64,000 nt of DNA from Hoskinsella mucinilytica (GTDB taxonomy: Bacteria; Bacillota_I; Bacilli_A; Erysipelotrichales; Erysipelotrichaceae). The stretch covers positions 50,376-114,375 of the forward strand of contig NZ_JBEQZJ010000004.1 of the NCBI RefSeq assembly GCF_045223415.1, written 5' to 3'. Below the pieces are notes generated by a model, which was given only the letters and a program-made list of their open reading frames with translations, had not been told where the DNA came from and did not search any database. The position numbers and the translations under genes were made by a program. Shown here in pieces: positions 1 to 8,359 of this stretch; within the stretch, counting starts at the first letter, position 1; each line of letters starts with the position of its first letter.

Positions 1-54
1 TCTATTGCGGCTGCGATGGTTGCTTTGTTGATACTGAAAGGAAAATTAGGATGA
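1..54 (+). CDS. 3' end of a membrane protein gene, probably diacylglycerol/undecaprenol kinase
   Basis: Only the last 17 codons are inside the window. They read as a hydrophobic segment (AAAMVALLIL) followed by KGKLG and a TGA stop. The stop overlaps the cdd start in an ATGA junction, which indicates translational coupling. In Bacillus-type genomes the gene directly before cdd-era is dgkA, a small membrane kinase that ends in a hydrophobic helix, so dgkA is the likely identity. That call rests on position and hydrophobicity only. Confidence 0.5.
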   Translation, partial: SIAAAMVALLILKGKLG

Positions 55-455
55 AAGAAGAATATAATGAACTGATCAAACGTGCGTTTTCTGCAATGGA
101 ACACGCATATGCACCATATAGTAACTACCATGTCGGGGCATGTATCAAAACGAAAGATGGGAATTATATCCCAGGTGTTAATATAGAAAATGCTTCCTTC
201 GGTTTGACCAATTGTGCCGAACGAAGTGCTGTTTTTGCCGCTTATTCTTATGGATATCGCAAAGAAGATATTGAAATGATCGCCATTGTAAGTGATGGGG
301 ATCGTTTGGCAGCACCATGTGGAGCATGTCGTCAAGTATTGGTAGAGCTTTTAGAACAAGATACCCCGATCATATTAAGCAATGGATCTGAAGAAATGGT
401 TACGACCATCAAGGAACTGTTGCCGATGTCATTTACAAGTGAGGATGTGTTATAA
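51..455 (+). CDS. cdd: Cytidine deaminase
   Basis: This 134-residue protein deaminates cytidine and deoxycytidine to uridine and deoxyuridine in pyrimidine salvage. It has the family zinc site: a CAE motif (TNCAERSAVFAA, around residues 54-65), in which Cys binds zinc and Glu is the proton shuttle, and PCGACRQ (around residues 89-95), which supplies two more Cys ligands. The length fits the short homotetrameric class. The ATG overlaps the stop of the upstream membrane gene (ATGA), and the stop overlaps the era start (TAATG), so it is the middle gene of a tightly coupled dgkA-cdd-era-recO run. Confidence 0.96.
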   Translation: MKEEYNELIKRAFSAMEHAYAPYSNYHVGACIKTKDGNYIPGVNIENASFGLTNCAERSAVFAAYSYGYRKEDIEMIAIVSDGDRLAAPCGACRQVLVELLEQDTPIILSNGSEEMVTTIKELLPMSFTSEDVL

Positions 456-1354
456 TGTATAAATCAGGATTTATTTCAATCATTGGGAGACCGAATGCAG
501 GAAAAAGTACCTTGTTAAATGCTATATTGAAAGAAAAAATAGCAATCACCAGTGATAAACCCCAAACAACGAGAAATAATATATCGGGAATATTAACCAG
601 GGAGGATGCTCAATTCGTTTTCATTGATACTCCAGGCATCCATAAGCCAAAGCATGAGCTAGGAAAAACATTAAATAAAAATGCCTACACTGCCATTGCA
701 GAAGCAGATATCAACTTTTGGATGGTAGATGCTACACAAAGTTTTGGTAGTGGGGATGAGTTTATTTTAGAAAAGATGAAAACAAGTCACATTCCATGTT
801 TTCTTATTTTAAATAAAATTGATTTATTAGATAAAGAAAAGCTGATCAAGGTTTTGAAATCTTGGCAAGATCGTTTTGCATTCGCAGAAATCTTTCCGAT
901 CAGCGCATTAAAAAAAGAGAATATCGATCATCTTTTAGAAGTCACCAAAGAGTATCTTGAAGAAGGACCGAAGTATTTTCCGGATGATATGATTTCAGAT
1001 CATGGAGAACAGTTTCAAATAGCAGAGATCATACGTGAAAAAGTATTATATAAAACAAAAGAAGAAGTACCTCATTCGGTTGCGGTGGTAATCGAGAAAA
1101 AAGAGGAAACGGATACCAAAGTGTTTTTACAAGCCATGATCGTGGTAGAACGTACTTCACAAAAATCTATTTTGATTGGAAAACAAGGAGCGATGATCCG
1201 TGGTATTCGATTGGCGGCACAAAAAGAATTGAAAGAGAAGTTTCATAAAAAAGTAGAATTAGAACTTTTTGTTCGTGTAGAAAAAAACTGGCGTAATCGT
1301 TCTAGTAAGCTTCAGCAATTAGGCTATTTGGAAATGGAAACGAACAATGAATGA
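455..1354 (+). CDS. era: GTPase Era, 16S rRNA-binding ribosome assembly factor
   Basis: Era is a 299-residue GTPase that binds the 3' end of 16S rRNA during 30S maturation. The G1 motif is GRPNAGKST (residues 11-19), G3 is DTPG near residue 59, and G4 is NKID near residue 120. The C-terminal KH domain contains the RNA-binding turn IGKQGAMIRGI. Full length for the family. Its first base is the last A of the cdd stop, and its 3' end overlaps recO by 8 bp, so the three genes are translationally coupled. Confidence 0.97.
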   Translation: MYKSGFISIIGRPNAGKSTLLNAILKEKIAITSDKPQTTRNNISGILTREDAQFVFIDTPGIHKPKHELGKTLNKNAYTAIAEADINFWMVDATQSFGSGDEFILEKMKTSHIPCFLILNKIDLLDKEKLIKVLKSWQDRFAFAEIFPISALKKENIDHLLEVTKEYLEEGPKYFPDDMISDHGEQFQIAEIIREKVLYKTKEEVPHSVAVVIEKKEETDTKVFLQAMIVVERTSQKSILIGKQGAMIRGIRLAAQKELKEKFHKKVELELFVRVEKNWRNRSSKLQQLGYLEMETNNE

Positions 1355-2078
1355 TGTAATGGAAGGTATCGTGATCGATGTGTTAGAATATCGTGATCAC
1401 GATGCCTTGCTTTCGATATTACGTAAAGATGGTGCTTTGATTCGTGTTTCGGCAAAAGGAATACAGAAGGTGAAAAGTAAAAACGCACCAGCTTGTCAAC
1501 TGTTTACCAAGAGTAGATTCTATTTAAATTATAAGGAAACAGCAACATTACAGAGCTTGAAAACAGCAGAAATCATCGAGACTTTTTATCGGTTACGAGA
1601 AGATCTGATGAAACAAAGCATTGCGACTTTTTTCTGTGAAATCCTGCTTCGTAGCCAATTTGATATGGAAGAAGGGTATGCATTATTAGAAGAATCCTTA
1701 TATCATCTACAAGAGGATAACGATCCTATGACGATCTTATGTCTATTTCAAGCCATGATCAATCGTATGCATGGGATCGAAATGCAATGTGATTGCTGTG
1801 TACGCTGTGGCAGTCAACAACGTATTTATGCGATTTCCTTAAAGGATGGTGGCTTTGTATGCCAAACTTGTGCGAAAACGTATGATAAGGTGTATGTCAG
1901 TCAAGATTTAAAACGGTTTCGCTTATTGAATAAAGCGATGCTGATGCATTATCCGATCCTAAAACAACAAGGAGGCTTTACCTTTCAGCATTTTGAACAA
2001 CTGTATGCGTTTTTTGAGGAATATGCAGGCATCTCTATCAAAAGTATTCAGTTTTTGCGGTTATTAAAAAATATCTAA
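1347..2078 (+). CDS. recO: DNA repair protein RecO
   Basis: RecO is a 243-residue recombination mediator that helps load RecA onto SSB-coated single-stranded DNA (RecFOR pathway). It has an N-terminal OB-fold (the GIVIDVLEYRDHDALL region) and a C-terminal helical domain with a four-cysteine zinc module (CDCCVRCGS ... FVCQTCAK, around residues 147-175) typical of Gram-positive RecO. It overlaps era by 8 bp, the usual era-recO linkage, and a strong terminator follows at once, closing the operon. Confidence 0.95.
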   Translation: MNDVMEGIVIDVLEYRDHDALLSILRKDGALIRVSAKGIQKVKSKNAPACQLFTKSRFYLNYKETATLQSLKTAEIIETFYRLREDLMKQSIATFFCEILLRSQFDMEEGYALLEESLYHLQEDNDPMTILCLFQAMINRMHGIEMQCDCCVRCGSQQRIYAISLKDGGFVCQTCAKTYDKVYVSQDLKRFRLLNKAMLMHYPILKQQGGFTFQHFEQLYAFFEEYAGISIKSIQFLRLLKNI

Positions 2079-2107
2079 AACGAATTTTAAATCAAAATTC
2101 GTTTTTT
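2079..2107 (+). terminator. Rho-independent terminator after recO
   Basis: An 8-bp stem (CGAATTTT / AAAATTCG) with a short loop is followed by a run of six Ts directly after the recO stop. It ends the cdd-era-recO transcript. Confidence 0.85.
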
Positions 2108-2128
2108 CGTTTACATGTCCTGAAAAGA

Positions 2129-2158
2129 TTGACATTTCCAAGAAAAAAGTGTTATATT
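2129..2158 (+). promoter_or_regulatory. Sigma-A promoter for glyS
   Basis: A perfect -35 TTGACA (2129-2134) is followed after 17 bp by TTATAT (2152-2157). Transcription would start near 2164, giving a leader of roughly 75 nt before the glyS start codon. Confidence 0.8.
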
Positions 2159-2193
2159 ATAGTGTATTCTTGTAACTATTTTATAGTTTGATA

Positions 2194-2221
2194 GCATTCG
2201 ATACCTAGGAATGCGTTTTTT
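2194..2221 (+). terminator. Terminator-like hairpin in the glyS leader
   Basis: GCATTC (2194-2199) pairs with GAATGC (2209-2214) and is followed by G and six Ts. The structure lies between the glyS promoter and the glyS Shine-Dalgarno sequence, so it is positioned as an attenuator. No T-box specifier or GGGTGG-type anti-terminator sequence is visible in the short leader. Six pairs is weak, and function is unproven. Confidence 0.5.
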
Positions 2222-2239
2222 ATTGAAAGGGGCATAACA

Positions 2240-3622
2240 ATGAACGAAAAACTATTTGATACTGTCGTAGCCCATGCGAAAAACAGTGGCTTCGTATACC
2301 AAGGTTCAGAAATCTATGGTGGATTAAGCAATACATGGGATTTTGGTCCTTTAGGTGTAGAATTAAAAGAAAACATCAAAAAAGCTTGGTGGCGTAAATT
2401 CATTCAAGAGTCACCTTATAATGTGGGTCTTCAATCAGCGATACTGATGAACCCTAATGTATGGGTAGCAAGTGGTCATGTCGGAGGATTTTCTGATCCA
2501 TTGATGGATTGTAAAGAATGTAAATCAAGATTTCGTGCTGATCAATTGATCGAAGAAGCAACCGATGGAGAAGTGAGTGTTGAAGGTTGGAGCAATGAAG
2601 CAATGGCTGAATTTATCAAAGAACACAACATTGCTTGTCCAAAATGCGGAGCACATAACTTTACAGATATCCGTCAATTCAACTTGATGTTCAAAACATT
2701 TCAGGGGGTTGTAGAGGATGCGAAGAACACGATTTATCTTCGTCCGGAAACGGCTCAGGGTATGTTTGTGAATTTCAAAAACGTACAAAGAAGCATGCGT
2801 AAAAAATTACCTTTCGGTATTGGTCAGATAGGAAAGAGTTTCCGTAATGAGATCACACCTGGTAACTTCATCTTCCGTACACGTGAATTTGAGCAGATGG
2901 AACTGGAATTTTTCTGTAAACCGGATACTGATTTAGAATGGTATGCTTATTATAAAGAGTACTGCATGAATTTTTTGACAAATCTTGGCATTGATAAAGA
3001 TCATATTCGTTTCCGTGATCACACACCTGAGGAACTTGCGTTTTATTCTAAAGGAACTTGTGATATCGAATACAACTTCCATTCTCAGATCGGATGGGGC
3101 GAAGTATGGGGTATTGCGGATCGTACTGATTATGATTTACGTCAACATCAGGAAGCTAGCAAGAAATCTTTAGAATATTTAGATCCTGAAACAAATGAAA
3201 AATATCTTGCTTATTGTATTGAACCAAGTGTTGGTGTAGAACGTTTGTTCTTGGCATTCTTATGTGATGCTTATGATGAAGAAAAGCTTGAGAATGACGA
3301 TATTCGTACCGTATTACATTTACATCCATTCTTGGCACCAGTCAAAGCATGTATTCTGCCATTAAGTAAAAAATTAAGCAATCAGGCAATGGAAGTATTC
3401 CAACTTCTTGCACCTGTTGGTTATTGTGATTATGATGAAGCCGGAAGCATTGGAAAACGTTATCGTCGTCAAGATGCAATCGGTACTCCATTCTGTATTA
3501 CCGTAGATTTTGACACAGCACAAGATCATTGTGTAACCGTCAGAGAACGAGACACAATGAAACAAGAACGTGTCAATATCGATGATCTTGTTTCCTATAT
3601 TGAAAATCGTATCAAGTTATAA
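2240..3622 (+). CDS. glyS: Glycyl-tRNA synthetase, single-chain (alpha2) type
   Basis: This enzyme charges tRNA-Gly. At 460 residues it is the homodimeric class II form found in eukaryotes, archaea and some Firmicutes, not the GlyQ/GlyS alpha2-beta2 form of Bacillus. Class II signatures include the motif 2 segment FRNEITPGNFIFRTREFEQME and the motif 3 region EPSVGVERL near residue 329. A CKEC ... CPKCG insertion lies around residues 93-137, and an anticodon-binding domain forms the C terminus. The start follows GAAAGGGGC. Some databases call this form glyQS. Confidence 0.96.
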   Translation: MNEKLFDTVVAHAKNSGFVYQGSEIYGGLSNTWDFGPLGVELKENIKKAWWRKFIQESPYNVGLQSAILMNPNVWVASGHVGGFSDPLMDCKECKSRFRADQLIEEATDGEVSVEGWSNEAMAEFIKEHNIACPKCGAHNFTDIRQFNLMFKTFQGVVEDAKNTIYLRPETAQGMFVNFKNVQRSMRKKLPFGIGQIGKSFRNEITPGNFIFRTREFEQMELEFFCKPDTDLEWYAYYKEYCMNFLTNLGIDKDHIRFRDHTPEELAFYSKGTCDIEYNFHSQIGWGEVWGIADRTDYDLRQHQEASKKSLEYLDPETNEKYLAYCIEPSVGVERLFLAFLCDAYDEEKLENDDIRTVLHLHPFLAPVKACILPLSKKLSNQAMEVFQLLAPVGYCDYDEAGSIGKRYRRQDAIGTPFCITVDFDTAQDHCVTVRERDTMKQERVNIDDLVSYIENRIKL

Positions 3623-3637
3623 GAGAGGGTGGCGTGA

Positions 3638-5404
3638 TTGGCTCGTTTAAGTGATCAGGAAATCAATCAAATTCGTGCCAAAGCAGATATCGTCGATGTA
3701 GTAGGACATTATGTGCAACTACATCGTAAAGGTAAGGATTATCGCTGTATCTGCCCTTTTCATGATGACCATTCTCCCTCTATGAACATTTCCTCTGAAA
3801 AACAGATCTATAAATGCTTTGTCTGTGGAGCAGGTGGAAATGTATTCACCTTTGTAAAGGATTATGAAAAGATTTCCTTTATTGAAGCAGTGAAAAAAGT
3901 GGCAGACTATGCAGGGGTAAGCATTTCCCTTGATTTGGATCTGCCAGAAAAAAAAGTCGACCCACATCTGGAAGCTTTATATAAAGTGTGTAAGGATACG
4001 ATAGAATTTACCCATTACCAACTGAATACTTTAGATGCTAAGCGGGTAAAGGAATATTTGTATAAACGTAACATTACAGATGATATCATCAAAAAGTTTG
4101 AGTTGGGATTTAATCCTGCTGATGATGCGTTATATCAGTTCTTACATAAGAAAAAGCATGACGATGAAAATCTGATTGGCGCCGGTGTAGCTCGTCTTAC
4201 CAGTATTGGGTATCGAGATGTGTTTGCGAATCGTATTCTGATTCCCATCCATGATGCAATGGGAAATCCGGTAGGCTTTACAGCAAGAAGACTATTGGAA
4301 AATGAAGAAGCAAAATATATCAATACTACAGAAACGGATATTTATAAAAAAGGGCAGTTGATATTCAATTATCATCGAGCTAAGCCACTTGCAAGAAAAG
4401 CTGCCAATGTATATTTAGTAGAAGGTGCAATGGATGTGCTGGCTTTTGAAAAAGTACAGATCAGTAATGTTGTGGCAACCCTTGGAACCGCATGCACCAA
4501 AGAGCAAATACAATTATTAAAAATGATGCGAGCCAGAGTTATTGTCTGTTATGATGGAGATACAGCCGGTAAAAATGCAACTTATAAGTTTGGAAAGCTT
4601 GCAAAGGAACAAAAGCTGCCATTTGAAATTGTTGATAATAAAACAGGGTTAGACCCTGATGAAATTATTGATGCTTATGGTAAAGAAGAATTAAAAAGCA
4701 TGGTGAATAAAACTATTTCATGGATCGATTTTCTGTTTGTGTTCTTGATGGGTCGATATGATTTGGAAAACTATTCGCAAAAGAAAGAATTTGCCATGGA
4801 AATGGCACAGGAAATCAGTCAATTGGAAAATGATTTCGAACAAACCAATTATTATGTTCGTCTAAGAGAGCTAACTGAATTTGATATGCAGGTAAAAAAG
4901 AATGAACCGATAAAAAAGCATGTCAATCAGGAATATGAGAAACGTATGTTTCTTACTTATCCTAAGACGAAGCGGCATCATGCTGAATATGAAATATTAT
5001 CACAAATGCTCAATGGCATTGCTGCTTGTAACCGATTCAAAGAAGATTTAGGATTTTTAAAAGATGATACAAGCAATAAGCTAGCTATTTATATTATTGA
5101 TTTCTATCGTACCCATGATCATATCATGGTAGCTGATTTGCTGGATGTGATCAAAGAACAAAATGTGAAGACATTATTGCTTGAGATTGCAAGTTGGGAA
5201 TTGGCACGTAATGAGGTCAACATGGAAGTGCTAAAGGAAGCAATTGCAAACGAAAAAGCTAGTTTGATCGAAGATCAAATACAAATGATGAACAGCAAGA
5301 TCAAAGAGATGCATGATCCATTGGAAAAGGCGAAACTTGCTGTTGAACGAAATAAACTGATTGTAGAAAAAGAAACATGGATACACGCTAGTGGAAGGAA
5401 GTAG
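3638..5404 (+). CDS. dnaG: DNA primase DnaG
   Basis: DnaG synthesises RNA primers at the replication fork. The 588 residues contain a CHC2-type zinc finger (CPFHDDHSPS ... CFVCGAGG, around residues 39-68), a TOPRIM catalytic core (VEGAMDVLAF and YDGDTAGK, around residues 265-315, with acidic GLDPDEI), and a C-terminal helicase-interaction domain. The start is TTG at 3638, chosen because AGAGAGGG sits 8 nt upstream and the residues after it (ARLSDQEINQIRAKADIVDV) match the family N terminus. It lies 5 bp before rpoD, the conserved dnaG-rpoD part of the macromolecular synthesis operon. Confidence 0.96.
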   Translation: MARLSDQEINQIRAKADIVDVVGHYVQLHRKGKDYRCICPFHDDHSPSMNISSEKQIYKCFVCGAGGNVFTFVKDYEKISFIEAVKKVADYAGVSISLDLDLPEKKVDPHLEALYKVCKDTIEFTHYQLNTLDAKRVKEYLYKRNITDDIIKKFELGFNPADDALYQFLHKKKHDDENLIGAGVARLTSIGYRDVFANRILIPIHDAMGNPVGFTARRLLENEEAKYINTTETDIYKKGQLIFNYHRAKPLARKAANVYLVEGAMDVLAFEKVQISNVVATLGTACTKEQIQLLKMMRARVIVCYDGDTAGKNATYKFGKLAKEQKLPFEIVDNKTGLDPDEIIDAYGKEELKSMVNKTISWIDFLFVFLMGRYDLENYSQKKEFAMEMAQEISQLENDFEQTNYYVRLRELTEFDMQVKKNEPIKKHVNQEYEKRMFLTYPKTKRHHAEYEILSQMLNGIAACNRFKEDLGFLKDDTSNKLAIYIIDFYRTHDHIMVADLLDVIKEQNVKTLLLEIASWELARNEVNMEVLKEAIANEKASLIEDQIQMMNSKIKEMHDPLEKAKLAVERNKLIVEKETWIHASGRK

Positions 5405-5409
5405 ATACT

Positions 5410-6606
5410 ATGGCAAAAAAGAAAAAAACAACTGCATTACCTGAATACAAAACACTGGATGCAATCAAAGAGGAATTGAAAGAAACCTATGAACTAACAC
5501 ATACTTTGGAACAGAAAGATGTGTTAGATGCTGTTGAGCATTTAGATATGACAGATAAGGAATATGATGAACTATTGGAATGGTTCAAAGAAAATGATAT
5601 CGAGATTACCGATGAAGATGAGGTAGATCTTTTAGATGAATCCATGGTTGCTGCTGTGGATGATGATGAGGATTTGGATTTTCTAGAAGATGCAGAAGAA
5701 GATGAAGATGATACTCTTGCAAGTGACATCGAATCATTAGAACAATCTTTTGCGAATTCTTCTCATACAAAAATCAATGATCCTGTCAAAATGTATTTAA
5801 AAGAAATTGGTCGTGTAGAATTGCTAGATCCAAAAGAAGAACCGGAAATTGCCAGACGTATTCAGGCAGGTGATGAAGAAGCCAAAAAGAAATTGATTGC
5901 TGCCAACCTTCGTTTAGTTGTATCTATTGCGAAAAAATATGTTGGACGTGGAATGCTGTTTTTGGATTTGATTCAAGAAGGCAACATGGGTCTTGTGAAG
6001 GCAGTAGAAAAGTTTGATTATACCAAAGGTTTTAAATTTTCTACGTATGCTACTTGGTGGATTCGCCAGGCTATTACAAGAGCAATCGCTGATCAGGCAA
6101 GAACCATTCGTATTCCTGTTCACATGGTAGAAACCATCAATAAATTAACAAGAATTCAGCGTCAATTAGTACAGGACCTTGGTCGAGATCCATCTGCTGA
6201 AGAAATCGCACAAAAAATGGAAAACATTTCACCTGAAAAGGTGCGTGAAATTCAAAAAATCGCTTTAGAGCCTGTATCTTTGGAAACGCCAATTGGTGAA
6301 GAGGATGATTCTCATTTAGGTGATTTTATTGAAGATAAAGAGGCATTGTCTCCTGATGAATATGCAAATAACCAATTATTAAAAGACGAAATCAATAATG
6401 TACTTCAAGGTTTGACGGAACGTGAGGAAAAAGTGCTACGTCTTCGTTTTGGGCTTTATGATGGTAGAACACGTACATTAGAGGAAGTTGGAAAAGAATT
6501 CAATGTTACTCGTGAACGTATTCGACAAATTGAGGCAAAAGCATTACGTAAATTGAAACATCCAACTAGAAGCAAACGTTTGAAGGATTTCGTTGATAAG
6601 CCATAA
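5410..6606 (+). CDS. rpoD: RNA polymerase primary sigma factor (SigA)
   Basis: This is the vegetative sigma factor that directs core RNA polymerase to TTGACA/TATAAT promoters such as those seen across this window. The 398 residues include region 1.1 with a very acidic linker (DDDEDLDFLEDAEEDEDD, around residues 80-100), region 1.2 (DPVKMYLKEIG), regions 2.3-2.4 (YATWWIRQAITRAIADQART), region 3, and a region 4.2 helix-turn-helix (VTRERIRQIEAKALRKLKHP). It follows dnaG by 5 bp and precedes trmK by 2 bp, so all three are probably cotranscribed. Confidence 0.97.
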   Translation: MAKKKKTTALPEYKTLDAIKEELKETYELTHTLEQKDVLDAVEHLDMTDKEYDELLEWFKENDIEITDEDEVDLLDESMVAAVDDDEDLDFLEDAEEDEDDTLASDIESLEQSFANSSHTKINDPVKMYLKEIGRVELLDPKEEPEIARRIQAGDEEAKKKLIAANLRLVVSIAKKYVGRGMLFLDLIQEGNMGLVKAVEKFDYTKGFKFSTYATWWIRQAITRAIADQARTIRIPVHMVETINKLTRIQRQLVQDLGRDPSAEEIAQKMENISPEKVREIQKIALEPVSLETPIGEEDDSHLGDFIEDKEALSPDEYANNQLLKDEINNVLQGLTEREEKVLRLRFGLYDGRTRTLEEVGKEFNVTRERIRQIEAKALRKLKHPTRSKRLKDFVDKP

Positions 6607-6608
6607 TC

Positions 6609-7274
6609 ATGATGAGAAGCAAGATTCGATTACAAGCCATTTTTGATATGGTAAAAGCTCCTTGTATCTTAGCTGATATTGGATGTGATCATGGATTACT
6701 ACCAATCGCTTTGATCAAACAGGAAAAGTGTATCAAAGCCTATGCATGTGATATAAGAAAAGGTCCTTTATCTCGTGCGGAAGAGGCAATCATTGAAGCG
6801 GGACTAGCAGGTAGGGTCATACCTGTGCTGTGTGATGGATTATCTGGCATCAAAGAAGATGTGGATGCAATTGTGATTGCCGGTATGGGCTATGATACCA
6901 TTATACATATTCTGGAACAAGACTTGGATAAAACACCTCAATTCAAACAGATCATTATTCAATGTAACGGACGTGTGGATGAACTTAGACAATGGCTAAG
7001 CGAACATGAATTTACCATTGATGAGGAACGTATTGTGAAAGATCGTCACTTTTATCAATTGCTTTCGATTCATCGTGAAAAAAGTCGTCCATTAACAAAA
7101 AGGGAATGTATGTTCGGTATCCATATGAAGGATGATCCTTTGTTTCAAGAATATTGGTTAACCATCTTACAAAAAAAGAAAGCTATTCTGGATAAGCTTC
7201 AGGAAAACCATAAAAATTATACCATCACAAAAGAATGGATCGATATGATAACAAACGAGCTGAACCTCTCATAG
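6609..7274 (+). CDS. trmK: tRNA (adenine-22 N1)-methyltransferase TrmK
   Basis: TrmK methylates A22 in the D-loop region of tRNAs, using S-adenosylmethionine. The 221-residue protein has a Rossmann methyltransferase motif I (ADIGCDHGLLPIAL, around residues 22-35), acidic motif II (AYACDIRKGPL) and an IVIAGMG segment characteristic of the family. The gene follows rpoD by 2 bp, the sigA-trmK synteny of Firmicutes, and ends inside the stem of a bidirectional terminator shared with ispH. Confidence 0.92.
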   Translation: MMRSKIRLQAIFDMVKAPCILADIGCDHGLLPIALIKQEKCIKAYACDIRKGPLSRAEEAIIEAGLAGRVIPVLCDGLSGIKEDVDAIVIAGMGYDTIIHILEQDLDKTPQFKQIIIQCNGRVDELRQWLSEHEFTIDEERIVKDRHFYQLLSIHREKSRPLTKRECMFGIHMKDDPLFQEYWLTILQKKKAILDKLQENHKNYTITKEWIDMITNELNLS

Positions 7275-7288
7275 TGTTCAGCTCGTTT
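7253..7288. terminator. Bidirectional terminator between trmK and ispH
   Basis: A perfect 13-bp stem (AAACGAGCTGAAC / GTTCAGCTCGTTT) with a 10-nt loop begins within the last codons of trmK. Its A/T-rich arms give T runs on both strands, and it separates the convergent trmK and ispH genes. Confidence 0.9.
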
Positions 7289-7289
7289 A

Positions 7290-8198
7290 TTAAATGATTT
7301 TTTGAATGTCAATCAGTGGTTTATCCTGCGTTTGATCATATTGTTTTAAGTAATGGATGACTTGAGCAGTCAAGTAGGTTGGTGTACTTGCGCCAGAGGT
7401 AATAGCAACCTTATTGGCATGGCGTATATGTTCATCTAATACACCATTTACGTCATCTATCAAATAAACATGAGGAATACCAGCATCTCTTGCGATATCT
7501 GCCAATCGATTGGAATTATTAGAATGTGGATCACCAACCACATACAAAACATCAATATTTTGTCCTTTTAAATCAGCCACTGCTTGTTGGCGTATGCGTG
7601 TTGCATTACATATTTCTTCACAAAAAACAGCATGAGGATAGGCGAGCTTAATTTTTTGAAAGATGACATCGATGTCAAAAATAGACATTGTTGTTTGATT
7701 GGTCACAAAGATAGCCTGCTCACTTGGAAGCGTAGGAAGAACACCATCTTCTGTAATCAGATGAATATGCTTGCTCATGCTGGTCACAGCTTCAGCTTCA
7801 GGGTGATTTCGTTTTCCTATATAAAAAATCTCATAGTTTTTATTTAAGGCATCTTTTACGATTTCCTGTGTTTTCACAACATCTGGACAACTGGCATCAA
7901 CACAGATCAATCCCTTCGCAAGTGCTTTTTCTTTTACATTAGGCGCAATGCCGTGTGCGGTAAAAATGACAACACCTTGATCAATTTCATCCAGTAGTTC
8001 TAATCTAGTTTTCGTCTTATCATCAATAGGGATGATATGTAGTTGCTTTAATGCTTCCATAACATAAGCGTTATGAACGAGCATACCAAGAACATAGATC
8101 GGCGTATCAGGATAGTCTGATGCCGTTTTCTTTGCCAAAGCGATTGCACGTGTAACTCCTTTACAATATCCTCTTGGTGTAACTTGTATAATTTCCAT
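7290..8198 (-). CDS. ispH: 4-hydroxy-3-methylbut-2-enyl diphosphate reductase
   Basis: IspH performs the last step of the MEP pathway, reducing HMBPP to IPP and DMAPP with a 4Fe-4S cluster. The three cluster cysteines lie in GYCKGV (N terminus), DASCPDVV (near residue 98) and EICNATRIRQ (near residue 193), and the HGI and TNQTT segments are present. The chosen ATG (MEIIQVTPRGYC) is preceded by AGAGGTGA at good spacing. A GTG three codons upstream lies inside that Shine-Dalgarno sequence and is an unlikely start. It works with ispG, dxs and ispA elsewhere in the window. Confidence 0.96.
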   Translation of the reverse strand: MEIIQVTPRGYCKGVTRAIALAKKTASDYPDTPIYVLGMLVHNAYVMEALKQLHIIPIDDKTKTRLELLDEIDQGVVIFTAHGIAPNVKEKALAKGLICVDASCPDVVKTQEIVKDALNKNYEIFYIGKRNHPEAEAVTSMSKHIHLITEDGVLPTLPSEQAIFVTNQTTMSIFDIDVIFQKIKLAYPHAVFCEEICNATRIRQQAVADLKGQNIDVLYVVGDPHSNNSNRLADIARDAGIPHVYLIDDVNGVLDEHIRHANKVAITSGASTPTYLTAQVIHYLKQYDQTQDKPLIDIQKII

Positions 8199-8296
8199 AT
8201 GGGTCACCTCTTGTATTATTATAACGTAAAAATGAAGGATAATCCTAGCTATTTGCGCACAAAATAGCGTATAATAAGGTAGAAAATGAGATTTGC

Positions 8297-8324
8297 TTTA
8301 CATGCGATCAAAATCCTGTATAAT
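8297..8324 (+). promoter_or_regulatory. Sigma-A promoter for cshB-nfo
   Basis: TTTACA (8297-8302) and a perfect TATAAT (8319-8324) are separated by 16 bp, about 35 nt before the helicase start codon. It probably drives the helicase, nfo and GNAT genes. Confidence 0.75.
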
Positions 8325-8359
8325 GTAATAGCTGATTTTTAAGAAATGGAGGCGATGAT

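Noticed and set aside
2129..2239. T-box riboswitch before glyS
   Set aside because: The leader is only about 75 nt and has no stem I, specifier loop or GGGTGG-type anti-terminator; only a simple hairpin is present.
5487..5729. Serine-rich minus-strand open frame opposite rpoD
   Set aside because: It is the antisense of the acidic GAT/GAA-rich linker of sigma-A and has no start signals.
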